A DNA stretch of 64,000 nt from the NCBI GenBank assembly GCA_002245855.1, contig NOUX01000001.1:124001-188000 (forward strand). Reading direction: 5' to 3'. The notes under the pieces were generated by a model. The model had not been told where the DNA came from. It saw only the letters and a program-made list of their open reading frames with translations, and made no database searches. This DNA comes from Sphingobacterium cellulitidis. Its GTDB lineage: Bacteria; Bacteroidota; Bacteroidia; Sphingobacteriales; Sphingobacteriaceae. This document shows, in pieces, positions 9,177-19,000 of the stretch. Position numbers and translations under genes: made by a program. How positions within the stretch are numbered: the stretch's first letter is position 1; each line of letters starts with the position of its first letter.

Positions 9177-10583
9177 TTATTTTGTACCTAATAACTTGAT
9201 GTTATCTAAACGATAACCCGCTTTGTTAACCGAAGCATCCGCCGAAAATTCAATCGTCAAATTTCCTGTTGGAACAGCTGAATTAACTTGAATAGTCGTG
9301 AATTCATGCTGCGCTCCTAAATTTCCGTTTGGCGTAGTAGTCATCTCCTGACCATTTACCTTAACCTTAACTACACCGATTGGTTGCTCGCTGCCATTTG
9401 CCGCTAAACTGTAGCTTAATTTAAGATTTGAATAGCCCGTAGCATTTACATTTTCAATCTTGATACCTGTAGTTCTGTTCGCCGGCATCCAAACGTGCAT
9501 ACCAATAGTTGATGTCTTGCGGATATCAACATATGAATCTGTATACAAATCAGAATATTGTACAGTCTTGTTTAAGAAATACTTATAATCAGCAATTCTT
9601 ACTCTTGTCACATCTTCTGTTGGATCTCCAAAGGTCTCCTCATAAACAGTTTCTTCTTTTCCTTCCGTAACTGGAGGTGTAACTGTTCCTTTGTCTTTTT
9701 CAATCGTGTAAGATCCACCTGCAACTGATGTCCAATCTGTAATGGTTGCCGTTCCTTCAACCTTTACTGCACCACCTACTTGAAGCGTAATATTGTATGA
9801 ATATTTCTTACCTGATTCATATTTTGAATCCCCAGGTAATGCCCATTTGTAAGTATCCGCACCAATGCTGAAAATCACTTCCTTAGCACCATATTCGCCT
9901 GGAATTAAAATCGCTTCTACAAGCTGATCTGTATTCTGAGCCGCAACTTTAGCCAATACATTCGCTGGAGTGGTTCCTGCACTGATCGCTCCTGTTCCTA
10001 AATCCAAACGAGAAACCGTTGGAATAGCTTGGTAAGAAACTGCTAAGCCTGATAAACTAGAAACACCTGTTCCCGCTTTTACCAATAATTCAATCTTCGA
10101 TAACTTGTGAACAAACTCCAATTTCGGAGAACCCGAGTTCTTGTCCAAATTCTTCGCATTGTCAGAATACATCACATCGATCGCCGCCTGGCTACTTTGA
10201 TTTGATACATTAATACCCAATGAAGTACCTTCTAAGGTAGCCGTATAAGGGTAGTAAGCAATAAAATCAACAGCACCCGTCTCTGGATAGTTGATAAGGT
10301 CAGAACCTGAAGCCGTAAAGTTTCCGTTTCCTTGGGTTACATACTTTTTGTTCGACGCTAAAGCATTGTTTAATCCAACACCTTGCTTCATGTAAACACC
10401 GATTTCATCATTTGCATCCCAACTTGTACCTGACGCTTTGGTCAGCTGGTTGCCCACAATCTTCGAAGTAAACTGTACCTCCGAAGGATTGCCTTTTTCT
10501 AATTTCCTGTAATCATCCTTCTTACAAGAAGAAACTAAGGCGATAAACGCCAATGCAGCACCTAATAATTGATTTGTTTTCAT
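9177..10583 (-). CDS. Fimbrillin-like (Mfa-type) lipoprotein with receptor-partner C-terminal module
   Basis: A 468-residue lipoprotein: lipobox ALVSSC followed by Lys-Lys-Asp-Asp, resembling the Bacteroidota lipoprotein surface-export signal. Residues of about 35-290 resemble the fimbrillin/Mfa-like fold (VQFTSKIVG, KASGTSWDANDEIGVYM), known from fimbrial subunits but also widespread in non-fimbrial surface lipoproteins. Residues of about 310-468 (YEETFG, MHVWMPANR, VNGQ, NLTIEF, RLDNIKLLG) match the C-terminal module of the DUF5689 protein. Its N-terminal half matches the N-terminal half of the nuclease encoded just upstream. Inferred: a surface scaffold bridging nuclease and receptor. No fimbrial assembly genes are nearby, so a true fimbria role is unlikely. 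Confidence 0.75.
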   Translation of the reverse strand: MKTNQLLGAALAFIALVSSCKKDDYRKLEKGNPSEVQFTSKIVGNQLTKASGTSWDANDEIGVYMKQGVGLNNALASNKKYVTQGNGNFTASGSDLINYPETGAVDFIAYYPYTATLEGTSLGINVSNQSSQAAIDVMYSDNAKNLDKNSGSPKLEFVHKLSKIELLVKAGTGVSSLSGLAVSYQAIPTVSRLDLGTGAISAGTTPANVLAKVAAQNTDQLVEAILIPGEYGAKEVIFSIGADTYKWALPGDSKYESGKKYSYNITLQVGGAVKVEGTATITDWTSVAGGSYTIEKDKGTVTPPVTEGKEETVYEETFGDPTEDVTRVRIADYKYFLNKTVQYSDLYTDSYVDIRKTSTIGMHVWMPANRTTGIKIENVNATGYSNLKLSYSLAANGSEQPIGVVKVKVNGQEMTTTPNGNLGAQHEFTTIQVNSAVPTGNLTIEFSADASVNKAGYRLDNIKLLGTK

Positions 10584-10614
10584 TGAAATTTATTAAATTG
10601 ATATTTAGTAAGTC

Positions 10615-12177
10615 TTAATTCCAGATCGCATTATTGATCGTCTTTTTCTTTTCCTCAGCAAGACCAGGGAAAAATGTATATCCCGTCTCCTTCTCTAAGT
10701 CACTGACCGTCATCCGATAACTACTGATCAATGCGTTCGTCTGTGTAACCTCATTTTTCATGTAATACCCTATCGTATAGTACTCCGTCCCTCTTTTTAC
10801 AGCTAATGCTTTGAAGTAGGATTTAGGCTTCGCAACCTGCTTTTGATTATTATCCTGTACATATTCAATCCGACTATCGGTTTTGGTTTTTATCAGTGCT
10901 CCAGTGACCACATACATGGTGTCAACGCCACTGCTAGTTGCCCACTCCCGAACTTTCCCCTCTAACTTCGCCCAAACCCCTTGATTCAAAGTGGCCTCCT
11001 GCGCAGTCATATTCGTATAGTAAAATGTAGTTGCATTCTCCGCATAATTCTTCGTGCGATCAGCACTCGGAAGCTGATGCCCACGATCAATCCCCGTAAT
11101 CCCAAACCCTTTTTTTAAGTAGGGTTGAAAACCATATGAAAAATCTGGATCGTAACCCCAATCATCCGTCCGACTCTGCCCCCCCAAATAACTCCGACTT
11201 AAGGGATATGCAACCCAATAAGCTAGACGGTTCTCCGTATCATAAAGCATCGAAAAATTACGCTTGGAACCATCTGGTGTCATCTTGAACTTGTATTCCA
11301 ATTTTCCAGCATTTGAAATCACCGGTATCTCCATGTAGGAAACATTCGGTTGTGGATCCACAACCCCAGAACCTGATAAATTAATGGTATACTGATAGCG
11401 ATTCCCGCGCTCAAAGGAAATAGCCTGCTTCCCAATCTCCCAAGTAAAAGTCTCCCCCTGCTGATTCTGAAACACAATTTTGGATTGCTCCTGTAATCGC
11501 CCCGGAAATATAACCCACTCAATAACCGCCTCGGAACCCGATTGAACCACTTTCCCCAAAACTTCTTTACTGCCACCAGTAACCGATAATTCGCCCTTCG
11601 CCAAATCAAAACTCCCCGCTGTGGACAATCCATGCAGTTTCGCTGTGACACCTTCCCCCTGACTCGGAATCCGAACCTGTATCTTCGACATGATCCGCTC
11701 AAATACTAGCGGTACCGGGCCACTAGTCAAATTCGTAGCCTTGCTATTCCTGCCATATAAATAGTCTATCCCAGCAAGATTCTCCTGAGAGGATATATCC
11801 AGCTTCATCACTAATTGATCCGTCTCCTGATAAGGATAAAAACCCACAAAATTTGCCGCCTTCCCCACCGGAAATACGATGGAATCTGAACCTGTCCTTG
11901 GTGAAAAATTACCCGATGAATTGCTGATGAAATGACGGTTAAATCCGCCCTTGAAAATTGAACCTAAATGGAGCGTATTGCCCTCATACATAAAAATCGA
12001 AATCGAATCACCATTATCCCATGAACTCCCCGAAACCCTCGTCTGAACCTGACCCGAAATCTTACTCGTAAATAAAACTACCCTCGATTGTTGCTGCTGG
12101 TCAATAATGAAATCCTTCCTACATGAACCAAATAACACAACCGCAGCAGTAAGAATAAATAATAATTTTTTAATCAT
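10615..12177 (-). CDS. Fimbrillin-like domain fused to DNA/RNA non-specific endonuclease (NUC1)
   Basis: Surface nuclease of about 520 residues. The ATG at 12177 is chosen because it gives a clean lipoprotein signal (MIKKLLFIL...LFGSC, Cys19); the longer frame starting with GTG at 12234 only adds an implausible 19-residue extension. Seen: a fimbrillin/Mfa-like domain at about 33-270 (VLFTSKISG, RVSGSSWDNGDSISIFM), then a NUC1 domain at about 295-515 with the catalytic DRGHQLPSADR motif (His367) and the metal-binding Asn389 in YYTNMTAQ. Known: NUC1 enzymes cut DNA and RNA without sequence preference using Mg. First gene of the operon. Inferred: it starts extracellular nucleic-acid breakdown while attached to the cell surface. 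Confidence 0.88.
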   Translation of the reverse strand: MIKKLLFILTAAVVLFGSCRKDFIIDQQQQSRVVLFTSKISGQVQTRVSGSSWDNGDSISIFMYEGNTLHLGSIFKGGFNRHFISNSSGNFSPRTGSDSIVFPVGKAANFVGFYPYQETDQLVMKLDISSQENLAGIDYLYGRNSKATNLTSGPVPLVFERIMSKIQVRIPSQGEGVTAKLHGLSTAGSFDLAKGELSVTGGSKEVLGKVVQSGSEAVIEWVIFPGRLQEQSKIVFQNQQGETFTWEIGKQAISFERGNRYQYTINLSGSGVVDPQPNVSYMEIPVISNAGKLEYKFKMTPDGSKRNFSMLYDTENRLAYWVAYPLSRSYLGGQSRTDDWGYDPDFSYGFQPYLKKGFGITGIDRGHQLPSADRTKNYAENATTFYYTNMTAQEATLNQGVWAKLEGKVREWATSSGVDTMYVVTGALIKTKTDSRIEYVQDNNQKQVAKPKSYFKALAVKRGTEYYTIGYYMKNEVTQTNALISSYRMTVSDLEKETGYTFFPGLAEEKKKTINNAIWN

Positions 12178-12450
12178 TATTTTAATATTTCTATAATTAA
12201 ATTTATTGTTATCGTAATAATTAGTAAAACACACAAAATAAATCCCATAATTCTGTAAATACCATAATTACTTTGTTTGTTTAAACAAATTTAGGTTTGA
12301 CGTGATAAAAATTAATTAAAAAGACATTAAGAATTTGTTATTAAAACGGAGTAGTTTTAAGATATTGTTAAACAATAAAAAAATGCCGGATATATAATGA
12401 TAAGCCCAGAAAAAATTACAATATTTACAGCACAGGACAGTAGACACAAT
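12178..12450. promoter_or_regulatory. AT-rich leader and promoter region of the nuclease operon, with 14-bp palindrome
   Basis: A gene-free stretch that must hold the promoter of the minus-strand nuclease operon. It contains a perfect 14-base palindrome, TTTGTTTAAACAAA at 12276-12289, about 100 bases upstream of the ATG, which could be an operator. I could not pick a convincing -33/-7 pair by eye. Confidence 0.4.
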
Positions 12451-12486
12451 ATAAAAAGGCAAAAACAGATTTCTGTTTTTGCCTTC
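12451..12486 (-). terminator. Intrinsic terminator of the glycosylasparaginase gene
   Basis: Hairpin AAGGCAAAAACAGA with its complement and a 1-2 base loop, followed on the minus strand by a T-run (positions 12453-12457 read as A on the plus strand). It is 24 bases beyond the stop codon. Confidence 0.85.
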
Positions 12487-12509
12487 TTTAATTAATAAAT
12501 CTAAATTTT

Positions 12510-13544
12510 CTATTTTGGTTGGTAATGAAACTTACCTTTCTCTATTAAATCTTGCTTTTCTGAATCACAAATCGCAAATGTAAACCCATCCTGCAACGCA
12601 TAGGATCCATATTCACCATTTTTATTCAAAGCCAAAAACCCGACTTGGATATCCTTGGCAATATCAGGCTTCTTCTTCACAATCCGCATGACAGCCTCCT
12701 TACAGGCATCCTCCGGTGAATATCCCTGACGCATCAACTCTACCACCAAGAAACTACCTACATTTCGAATAACCTCTTCCCCAACGCCTGTCGATGTGGC
12801 TCCACCAACCTCATTATCCACATACAAGCCTGCACCAATAATTGGGCTATCACCAACCCGACCATGCATCTTAAAAGCCATACCACTCGTCGTACAGGCT
12901 CCTGAAAGATTCCCATCCGCATCAATCGCCAACATCCCGATGGTATCGTGATTGTATTTATTCCCCGGAAGTTTCTCCGTGGCAAAGGATTTATTCTCAA
13001 TATTCATCACGGGTTTGTAGTTCTTCTCCTTCAACCATTCTTTCCAGGCTTCCTCTGAACTTGGAGTCAATAAATTCTCCGCCTGAAAACCATTTTCTAA
13101 TGCAAATTGCCTAGCCCCAGCTCCCACTAACATCACATGAGGCGTTTTTTCCATCACCAATCTCGCAACAGAAATCGGATGGGCAATATCCTCCATCGCT
13201 GCAACCGAACCACAATTCCCCAACTCATCCATAATACATGCATCCAAGGTTACATGACCATCCCGATCGGGATAGCCTCCCTTTCCAACCGTAACATTCT
13301 TTAAGTCCGCTTCCGGAACCTTAACACCAGCCTCAACGGCATCTAATGCCCGACCATTCTTTTTCAAGATCTCCCATGCAGCCTGATTCGCCGCAACACC
13401 AAAATCCCAAGTCGAAATTACTATCGGCTTCCGAACTGTTTTCTTCTCTTTCCCCGCCTCCTGACAGGAAATCGCCGAAGCAACCGTACCAAGACTAGCT
13501 GCCCCCAATATACCTTGTTTGATAAATTTTCTTCGTGAATGCAT
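12510..13544 (-). CDS. N4-(beta-N-acetylglucosaminyl)-L-asparaginase (glycosylasparaginase)
   Basis: An N-terminal-nucleophile amidohydrolase of 344 residues that cleaves the GlcNAc-Asn bond left after N-glycoprotein breakdown. Seen: a perfect twin-arginine signal (SRRKFIKQG) with Cys27 in a lipobox-like AISC, so Tat export and possible lipid attachment; the autocleavage site His-Asp-Thr with Thr201 as the predicted nucleophile; the substrate loop GRVGDSPIIGAGLYVDN and the GGATSTGVGE motif. Known: the precursor splits before the Thr into alpha and beta chains. It is transcribed alone, away from the peptidase cluster on its other side. Inferred role: periplasmic salvage of glycosylated asparagine, fitting the protein- and peptide-degrading surroundings. 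Confidence 0.9.
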   Translation of the reverse strand: MHSRRKFIKQGILGAASLGTVASAISCQEAGKEKKTVRKPIVISTWDFGVAANQAAWEILKKNGRALDAVEAGVKVPEADLKNVTVGKGGYPDRDGHVTLDACIMDELGNCGSVAAMEDIAHPISVARLVMEKTPHVMLVGAGARQFALENGFQAENLLTPSSEEAWKEWLKEKNYKPVMNIENKSFATEKLPGNKYNHDTIGMLAIDADGNLSGACTTSGMAFKMHGRVGDSPIIGAGLYVDNEVGGATSTGVGEEVIRNVGSFLVVELMRQGYSPEDACKEAVMRIVKKKPDIAKDIQVGFLALNKNGEYGSYALQDGFTFAICDSEKQDLIEKGKFHYQPK

Positions 13545-13713
13545 ATATTACAATATTAGGAATACAATTTACAATGTACAAACTCAATTTATGTGTAAAA
13601 TATGCGTTATCTCCTTTAAATTATCAGGAAAAAACGTAAAAAGATGCTTCAATCCGCCCAATATTTCGCATATTTATGCGGTTTTACCCAAATAACTAAT
13701 ATTTAAAACTAGA

Positions 13714-14931
13714 ATGATGATACGTATTGCTTCGCTATTCTGCACATTTATCTGTTTGAACAACCTTTCCTTTGCACAAACAGACTCTACAATTTACAAA
13801 AAAGTAGACCTTATTGTTCAAGATGCTAAAAAACAATTTGCACCTGATAAAAGAACTAAAATTGTGGCGATCACTGCTGCCAATGCTATTAATAATAACT
13901 ATGTAATTGAATCTTCAGTCCCTGAGGCCAGTCAATTTATCAAAACTCAAACAGCAAATATCCCCGCACATATTCAAATCAACCCTTTACCAGACGCTAC
14001 AGTCGGCGAAAAACAACATGGAGTTGTGAATCTTTCTGTAGCTAACTTTAGAACAAAGCCTGGAAATGCCTCTGAAATGGCAACCCAAGCTATCCTTGGT
14101 ACAGAAGTGGACTTATTACAAAAAGTCGATGGCGAATATCGTGCTAGAACTCCGGAAGGTTATATCTCTTATGTGCCTGCTTCTTCTGTTGCAGCTATGA
14201 ATGAAACAGAATTGCAAAACTGGAGAAAGCTTCCCAAAGTAATCTATACTGCTGAATTTGGAAAATCCCTTTCTAAAGCAGATCCTAAAAGCATCCGGGT
14301 CTCTGACCTGGTTTATGGAAATATTCTGGGACTGTTGGCGGAGGAAGGAAAGTTTTATAAAGTCTCTTATCCAGATCAAAGGATAGCATATATCCCTAAA
14401 GATGAAGCCTTGACTTTCGAAAAATGGATTAGCTCTCGTAATCTTACACCTGAAAATGTTATCAGTAGCGCAAAAACAATGATGGGTTTACCTTATTTAT
14501 GGGGCGGAACTTCAGTTAAAGGTGTGGATTGTAGTGGCTTCACCAAAACAGCATATTATATGAATGGCTATATCATTCCTCGGGATGCCTCCCAACAAGT
14601 GTTGGCCGGACAAACCATTGATATCCTCGATAAAGACGGTCATTTTGACCCAACAAAAGCACTTAAAAATCTTAAACCAGCAGACTTATTATTCTTTGCT
14701 TCTGGCAAAAATAGTAACCCAAATGCTAGGGTAACCCATGTTGCGCTTTATATTGGTAATGGTGAATTTATTCACTCTGCTGGAACGGTACGCATCAATT
14801 CTATGCTAAAGGATGCCACTAACTATGACGACTTCCAAACCAGAACAGTCGTAGCCGCTAAAAGATACATCGGTGTTCAAGACCAACAAGTTCAAAAAAT
14901 TCAAGAAAACCCTTATTACAACCAAAAATAA
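13714..14931 (+). CDS. SH3-domain NlpC/P60 (C40) cell-wall endopeptidase
   Basis: Exported cysteine peptidase of 405 residues with signal peptide ending SFAQ. Seen: two SH3b-like regions (about 95-160 and 185-235), then a NlpC/P60 domain with Cys273 in GVDCSGF, His342 in VTHVALYIG and a third polar residue His354 in EFIHSAG. Known: this architecture is typical of gamma-D-glutamyl-diamino-acid endopeptidases acting on peptidoglycan stem peptides with a free N-terminal L-Ala. The next gene, 2 bases on, is an L-Ala-D/L-Glu epimerase that would use the released dipeptide, which strongly supports the specificity. An imperfect hairpin (CGCATA...TATGCG) lies about 40 bases upstream of the ATG. Confidence 0.9.
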   Translation: MMIRIASLFCTFICLNNLSFAQTDSTIYKKVDLIVQDAKKQFAPDKRTKIVAITAANAINNNYVIESSVPEASQFIKTQTANIPAHIQINPLPDATVGEKQHGVVNLSVANFRTKPGNASEMATQAILGTEVDLLQKVDGEYRARTPEGYISYVPASSVAAMNETELQNWRKLPKVIYTAEFGKSLSKADPKSIRVSDLVYGNILGLLAEEGKFYKVSYPDQRIAYIPKDEALTFEKWISSRNLTPENVISSAKTMMGLPYLWGGTSVKGVDCSGFTKTAYYMNGYIIPRDASQQVLAGQTIDILDKDGHFDPTKALKNLKPADLLFFASGKNSNPNARVTHVALYIGNGEFIHSAGTVRINSMLKDATNYDDFQTRTVVAAKRYIGVQDQQVQKIQENPYYNQK

Positions 14932-14933
14932 CC

Positions 14934-15986
14934 ATGAACAGCAACGATTGGCATAGCAAAAAAATGGGGAAATTTACCCTCCGCTTCAAACCATATACCT
15001 TGGAATTACGCCATGTATTCACGGTCGCTTCTTTTAGCCGATCTACAACACCTGTCGTTCTTACAGAATTGGAATACGACGGAATAATTGGTTATGGTGA
15101 AGCAAGTATGCCGCCTTATCTTGGTGAATCCCAAGAGTCGGTCATGAATTTCCTCAATAAAGTGGATCTTTCTGCTTTTGATTCCCCATTCCAAACGGAA
15201 GAAATCTTACACTATATCGACCAGGTCGATAGCAAAAATACCGCGGCAAAAGCAGCCGTAGATATCGCCCTGCATGATGTACTTGGTAAATTAATGGGGC
15301 AACCCTTTTATAAAATCTGGGGCTTTAACCCAGACTTTATCCCTCCGACTTCCTATACTATCGGTATTGACACGGAAGATATGATCCGTAAAAAAGTGGC
15401 AGAAGCGCAACAATTCAAAATCTTGAAAGTGAAGCTTGGCCTCGATACGGATAAAATGATCATTGATACCATCCGTTCAGTAACTGATGTCCCACTTTGT
15501 GCTGATGTCAACCAAGGTTGGAAAAATAAAGAGGAAGCCCTCGAAATGGCTAATTGGCTCAAGGAAAGAAATGTCGTGTTCTTGGAACAGCCTATGCCTA
15601 AGGAGATGATTGATGAAAATGCATGGTTGACTGAAAATTCACCAATTCCTACCATTGCTGACGAAGGCTGCCAACGCCTAGTGGATGTTCCTGCCCTGAA
15701 AGGGGTATACTCTGGAATCAATATCAAATTGATGAAATGTACAGGAATGCGAGAAGCTAAAAAAATGGCCGAGTTGGCTCGTGCCTTAGAAATGAAGGTT
15801 ATGTTAGGCTGCATGACTGAAACATCCTGTGCCATTACGGCTGCAGCTCAATTAGCTCCTTTAGTGGATTGGGCAGACTTAGACGGCGCTCTATTAATAG
15901 GAAACGACATCTATGACGGAATGACCGTGAAAGATGGCTTATGCCACTTGCCTGACCGCCCCGGAATTGGAATCCAAAAAATTTAA
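14934..15986 (+). CDS. L-Ala-D/L-Glu (dipeptide) epimerase, enolase superfamily
   Basis: Converts L-Ala-D-Glu from murein to L-Ala-L-Glu so that ordinary peptidases can use it. Seen in this 350-residue protein: enolase-superfamily catalytic set: KVK (Lys165, Lys167), metal ligands Asp191 (CADVNQGW), Glu218 (LEQPMP) and Asp243 (IADEGC), the second catalytic Lys in IKLMKCTG (Lys265 or Lys268), and the GCMTET and DLDG segments typical of dipeptide epimerases. No signal peptide, so cytoplasmic. Met11 (14964) is a possible shorter start. It is tightly coupled to the NlpC/P60 gene. Other dipeptide specificities occur in this subgroup, but the context favours the murein dipeptide. Confidence 0.9.
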   Translation: MNSNDWHSKKMGKFTLRFKPYTLELRHVFTVASFSRSTTPVVLTELEYDGIIGYGEASMPPYLGESQESVMNFLNKVDLSAFDSPFQTEEILHYIDQVDSKNTAAKAAVDIALHDVLGKLMGQPFYKIWGFNPDFIPPTSYTIGIDTEDMIRKKVAEAQQFKILKVKLGLDTDKMIIDTIRSVTDVPLCADVNQGWKNKEEALEMANWLKERNVVFLEQPMPKEMIDENAWLTENSPIPTIADEGCQRLVDVPALKGVYSGINIKLMKCTGMREAKKMAELARALEMKVMLGCMTETSCAITAAAQLAPLVDWADLDGALLIGNDIYDGMTVKDGLCHLPDRPGIGIQKI

Positions 15987-16077
15987 CTTACTGATTACCA
16001 AAAACCTATAAACAAACAAAACAGACACAAATACCTATATTTCAATAGTTTACCTATAATAACAAATTACCAAAATT

Positions 16078-19000
16078 ATGAAACATCATTTACTCACAAC
16101 TTTGTGTGTAATGGCTTGTACATCCATGCAAGTCGTAAATGCACAACAAATTGCTGTGGCTGGTAAAGTTTCGGCCTCTGATGGAACTCCACTCGTTGGG
16201 GTGACAATATCAGTAAAAGGAACTTCGTTCAGCACCAGTAGCAATGAAAATGGCTTGTTTTCTTTAAATGCAGATCACAATGCCACCCTAACTGTATCTT
16301 ATATCGGATATAAAACCCTGGAAATTCCTCTGAACGGAAGAAAAACAATCAACATTACCCTTGACCAAGATGATCAGGCTATTGATGAGGTTATGGTTAT
16401 TGCCTATGGAACGGTCAAGAAAAGCTCCTTCACGGGATCTACTGCCAATATCAATTACGCTGAAAAAGCAAAGGACGTTCCTGTTACTTCATTCGAACAA
16501 GCCTTGAATGGTAGACTTCCAGGTGTTCAAATTAATACGACATCAGGACAGGCAGGCGCAACCTCTACTATCCGAGTTCGTGGGATTGGTTCTATGAATG
16601 CCTCCAACGAACCTTTATATGTGGTCGATGGTGTTCCAGTAACCTCTGGAAATGTCGGACAAATGGAAGGAAAACTCGCTGGAACAACCAATAATATCAT
16701 GTCTACCATTAATCCTAATGACATTGAATCCATCAACGTCCTGAAGGATGCCGCCGCAGCCTCACTATACGGTTCAAGAGCAGCAAATGGGGTAGTAATG
16801 ATTACCACCAAATCCGGAAAATCAGGAAAACCAAAAATTGATTTTAGAACCTCCCTTGGTTTGACCCCAACCTGGGCTACTGATAACTATAAACCCGCGG
16901 ATGTTCAAGATCAAATTCAATACATGTATGAAATCTTCCATGATTACAGAACATCAAATGGATATACCGATGAACAAGCAAATACTTATGCCTTAAACAG
17001 CATCAATAATAGATTTGGAAAACATGGGTATGAATTTAAAACCAATGGAACCGGTCTTTTTGATAAAGTTAATATCACCGGTAAAACAGACGGTGTAGAA
17101 AATAGAGATGGGAAATATTTCGATTGGAATAACGCTTTATTCCGTACCGGTAGATTCCAAACCAATGACCTGGCGGTGAGTGGAGCAAATGATAAAACCC
17201 GATACTATTCTTCATTATCATATACCACTGATAAAGGTCGTGCTTATACCAACGAATATGAAAGAATTGCAGGAAGATTAAATCTATCGCAAAAACTTTC
17301 TGAAAAAGTAGAGTTTGCGACCAATTTTAATTTAAGCCATAACGATAAACAAGGATATAACGACACAAGAAACAACGGTACTAACTATATGTACCTTGCC
17401 AATAACTTGCTTTTCCCTTTATACTGGCCTACGGATTATAAAACAGGAGATGAATATTCTTTACGTTTTGGATCATTGGGATACAACCCGCTATATTACG
17501 ATAAACAATGGGAAAACAACTCTAAGACCCTTAGAATGATTGTTTCTCCTTCATTAACAGTAAATCTCGCACCAGGTTTGGTTGGAAAAACCGTATTCTC
17601 TTATGATAATTCTGAAGTAAAAGACCATTTATATTATAGTGGCAAACATTTTCATACCACTTACGGAGCAACTGCGAATGGTTCTGTGTTTGAATACAGC
17701 ACCAATTATATGAAAATGGTTTCTTCAACTACCTTAACTTATAACAAAAGTTTTGATGACCATAACATCGATTTATTAGGTGGTTTCGAAGCTGAAAAAA
17801 ATAAGGTGGACTATCAATATGCGAGTGGATCAAACCTTCCGAACAGCTCCCTACATACGGTAGCAACGGCAGGTATAAAAGATGCAAACGCTTATTCTTG
17901 GGGACATAATATGATGTCTATTTTCTCAAGGGCACAATATAATTTCCAGGAAAGATTTTTTGCTTCTGCATCTTACCGCTTTGATGCTTCTTCTAAATTA
18001 AGTCCAGACTCGCGATGGGGTGACTTTTGGTCGATCTCAGGTGCATGGAACTTGAAAAAAGAATCTTTCTTTGCTGATATACAACAAATCGACCAGATTA
18101 AGTTAAAAGCTTCATATGGTACCAATGGTACTCTACCAACAGAAAATTTCGGTTATATGAGCTTAGCAACTTTTGGATTCAATTACAATGGGAAACCTGG
18201 TGGTGCCATTACTACTATTGCAGATCAAAACCTGAAATGGGAAAAAAGCTATTCCTTCAACGTAGGAACTGAATTTGCCTTATTCAATAATAGAATCAAT
18301 GGTTCTGTGGAATATTTCTCCAGAGATTCAAAACAACTTTTACAGGATGTGAACATTTCAAATGTCACTGGATTCTCAAACATCCTGAAGAATATAGGTA
18401 CAGTTAATAATAAAGGTGTAGAGATTTCCATTGCTGGTGATATCATCCGCAATGAAAACTTGAGATGGTCTGCTGGAGTAAACACGTCTTTGATCAAGTC
18501 TAAAGTCATTGCTTTAAATGAAGGTCAAGATGTTATTTGGAGTGACCCTACTGGAGGCGATGGCCGTGTTGACTTTATTTACCGTGAAGGTGGAGACGTA
18601 TATACCTTCTACCTTAAAGAATGGGCTGGAGTAGACAAGACCAATGGTAAACCTATTTGGTATACTAATGACGGAACTGAAGGTGAATTCTTACACAACG
18701 GTCGTGGAGCAACTAATAAAGTAGCAGATGCTGATTATGTTCCTTTTGGAACCCCAATTCCTAAAGCTTTTGGTGGTATCAATACAGATTTAGAATACAA
18801 AGGATTTAGCCTATCCCTTAACTTTAATTATAAGGTTGGTGGCAAATTGTTTGACCACGCTTCAAGGGATGTCGCTGAAGACGGTTATTATTGGGAAAGA
18901 ATTCGTTCTTACTATGCTTATGAGAATGCTTGGACTCCTGATAATACAGATGCCTTGTATCCTAAGATTAGTGGTAATGACCCTGAGGATGGCATCGCGT

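Noticed and set aside
9177..12177. Fimbrial operon
   Set aside because: Fimbrillin-like domains are present, but there is no anchor, tip or usher-type assembly gene, and one domain is fused to a nuclease.
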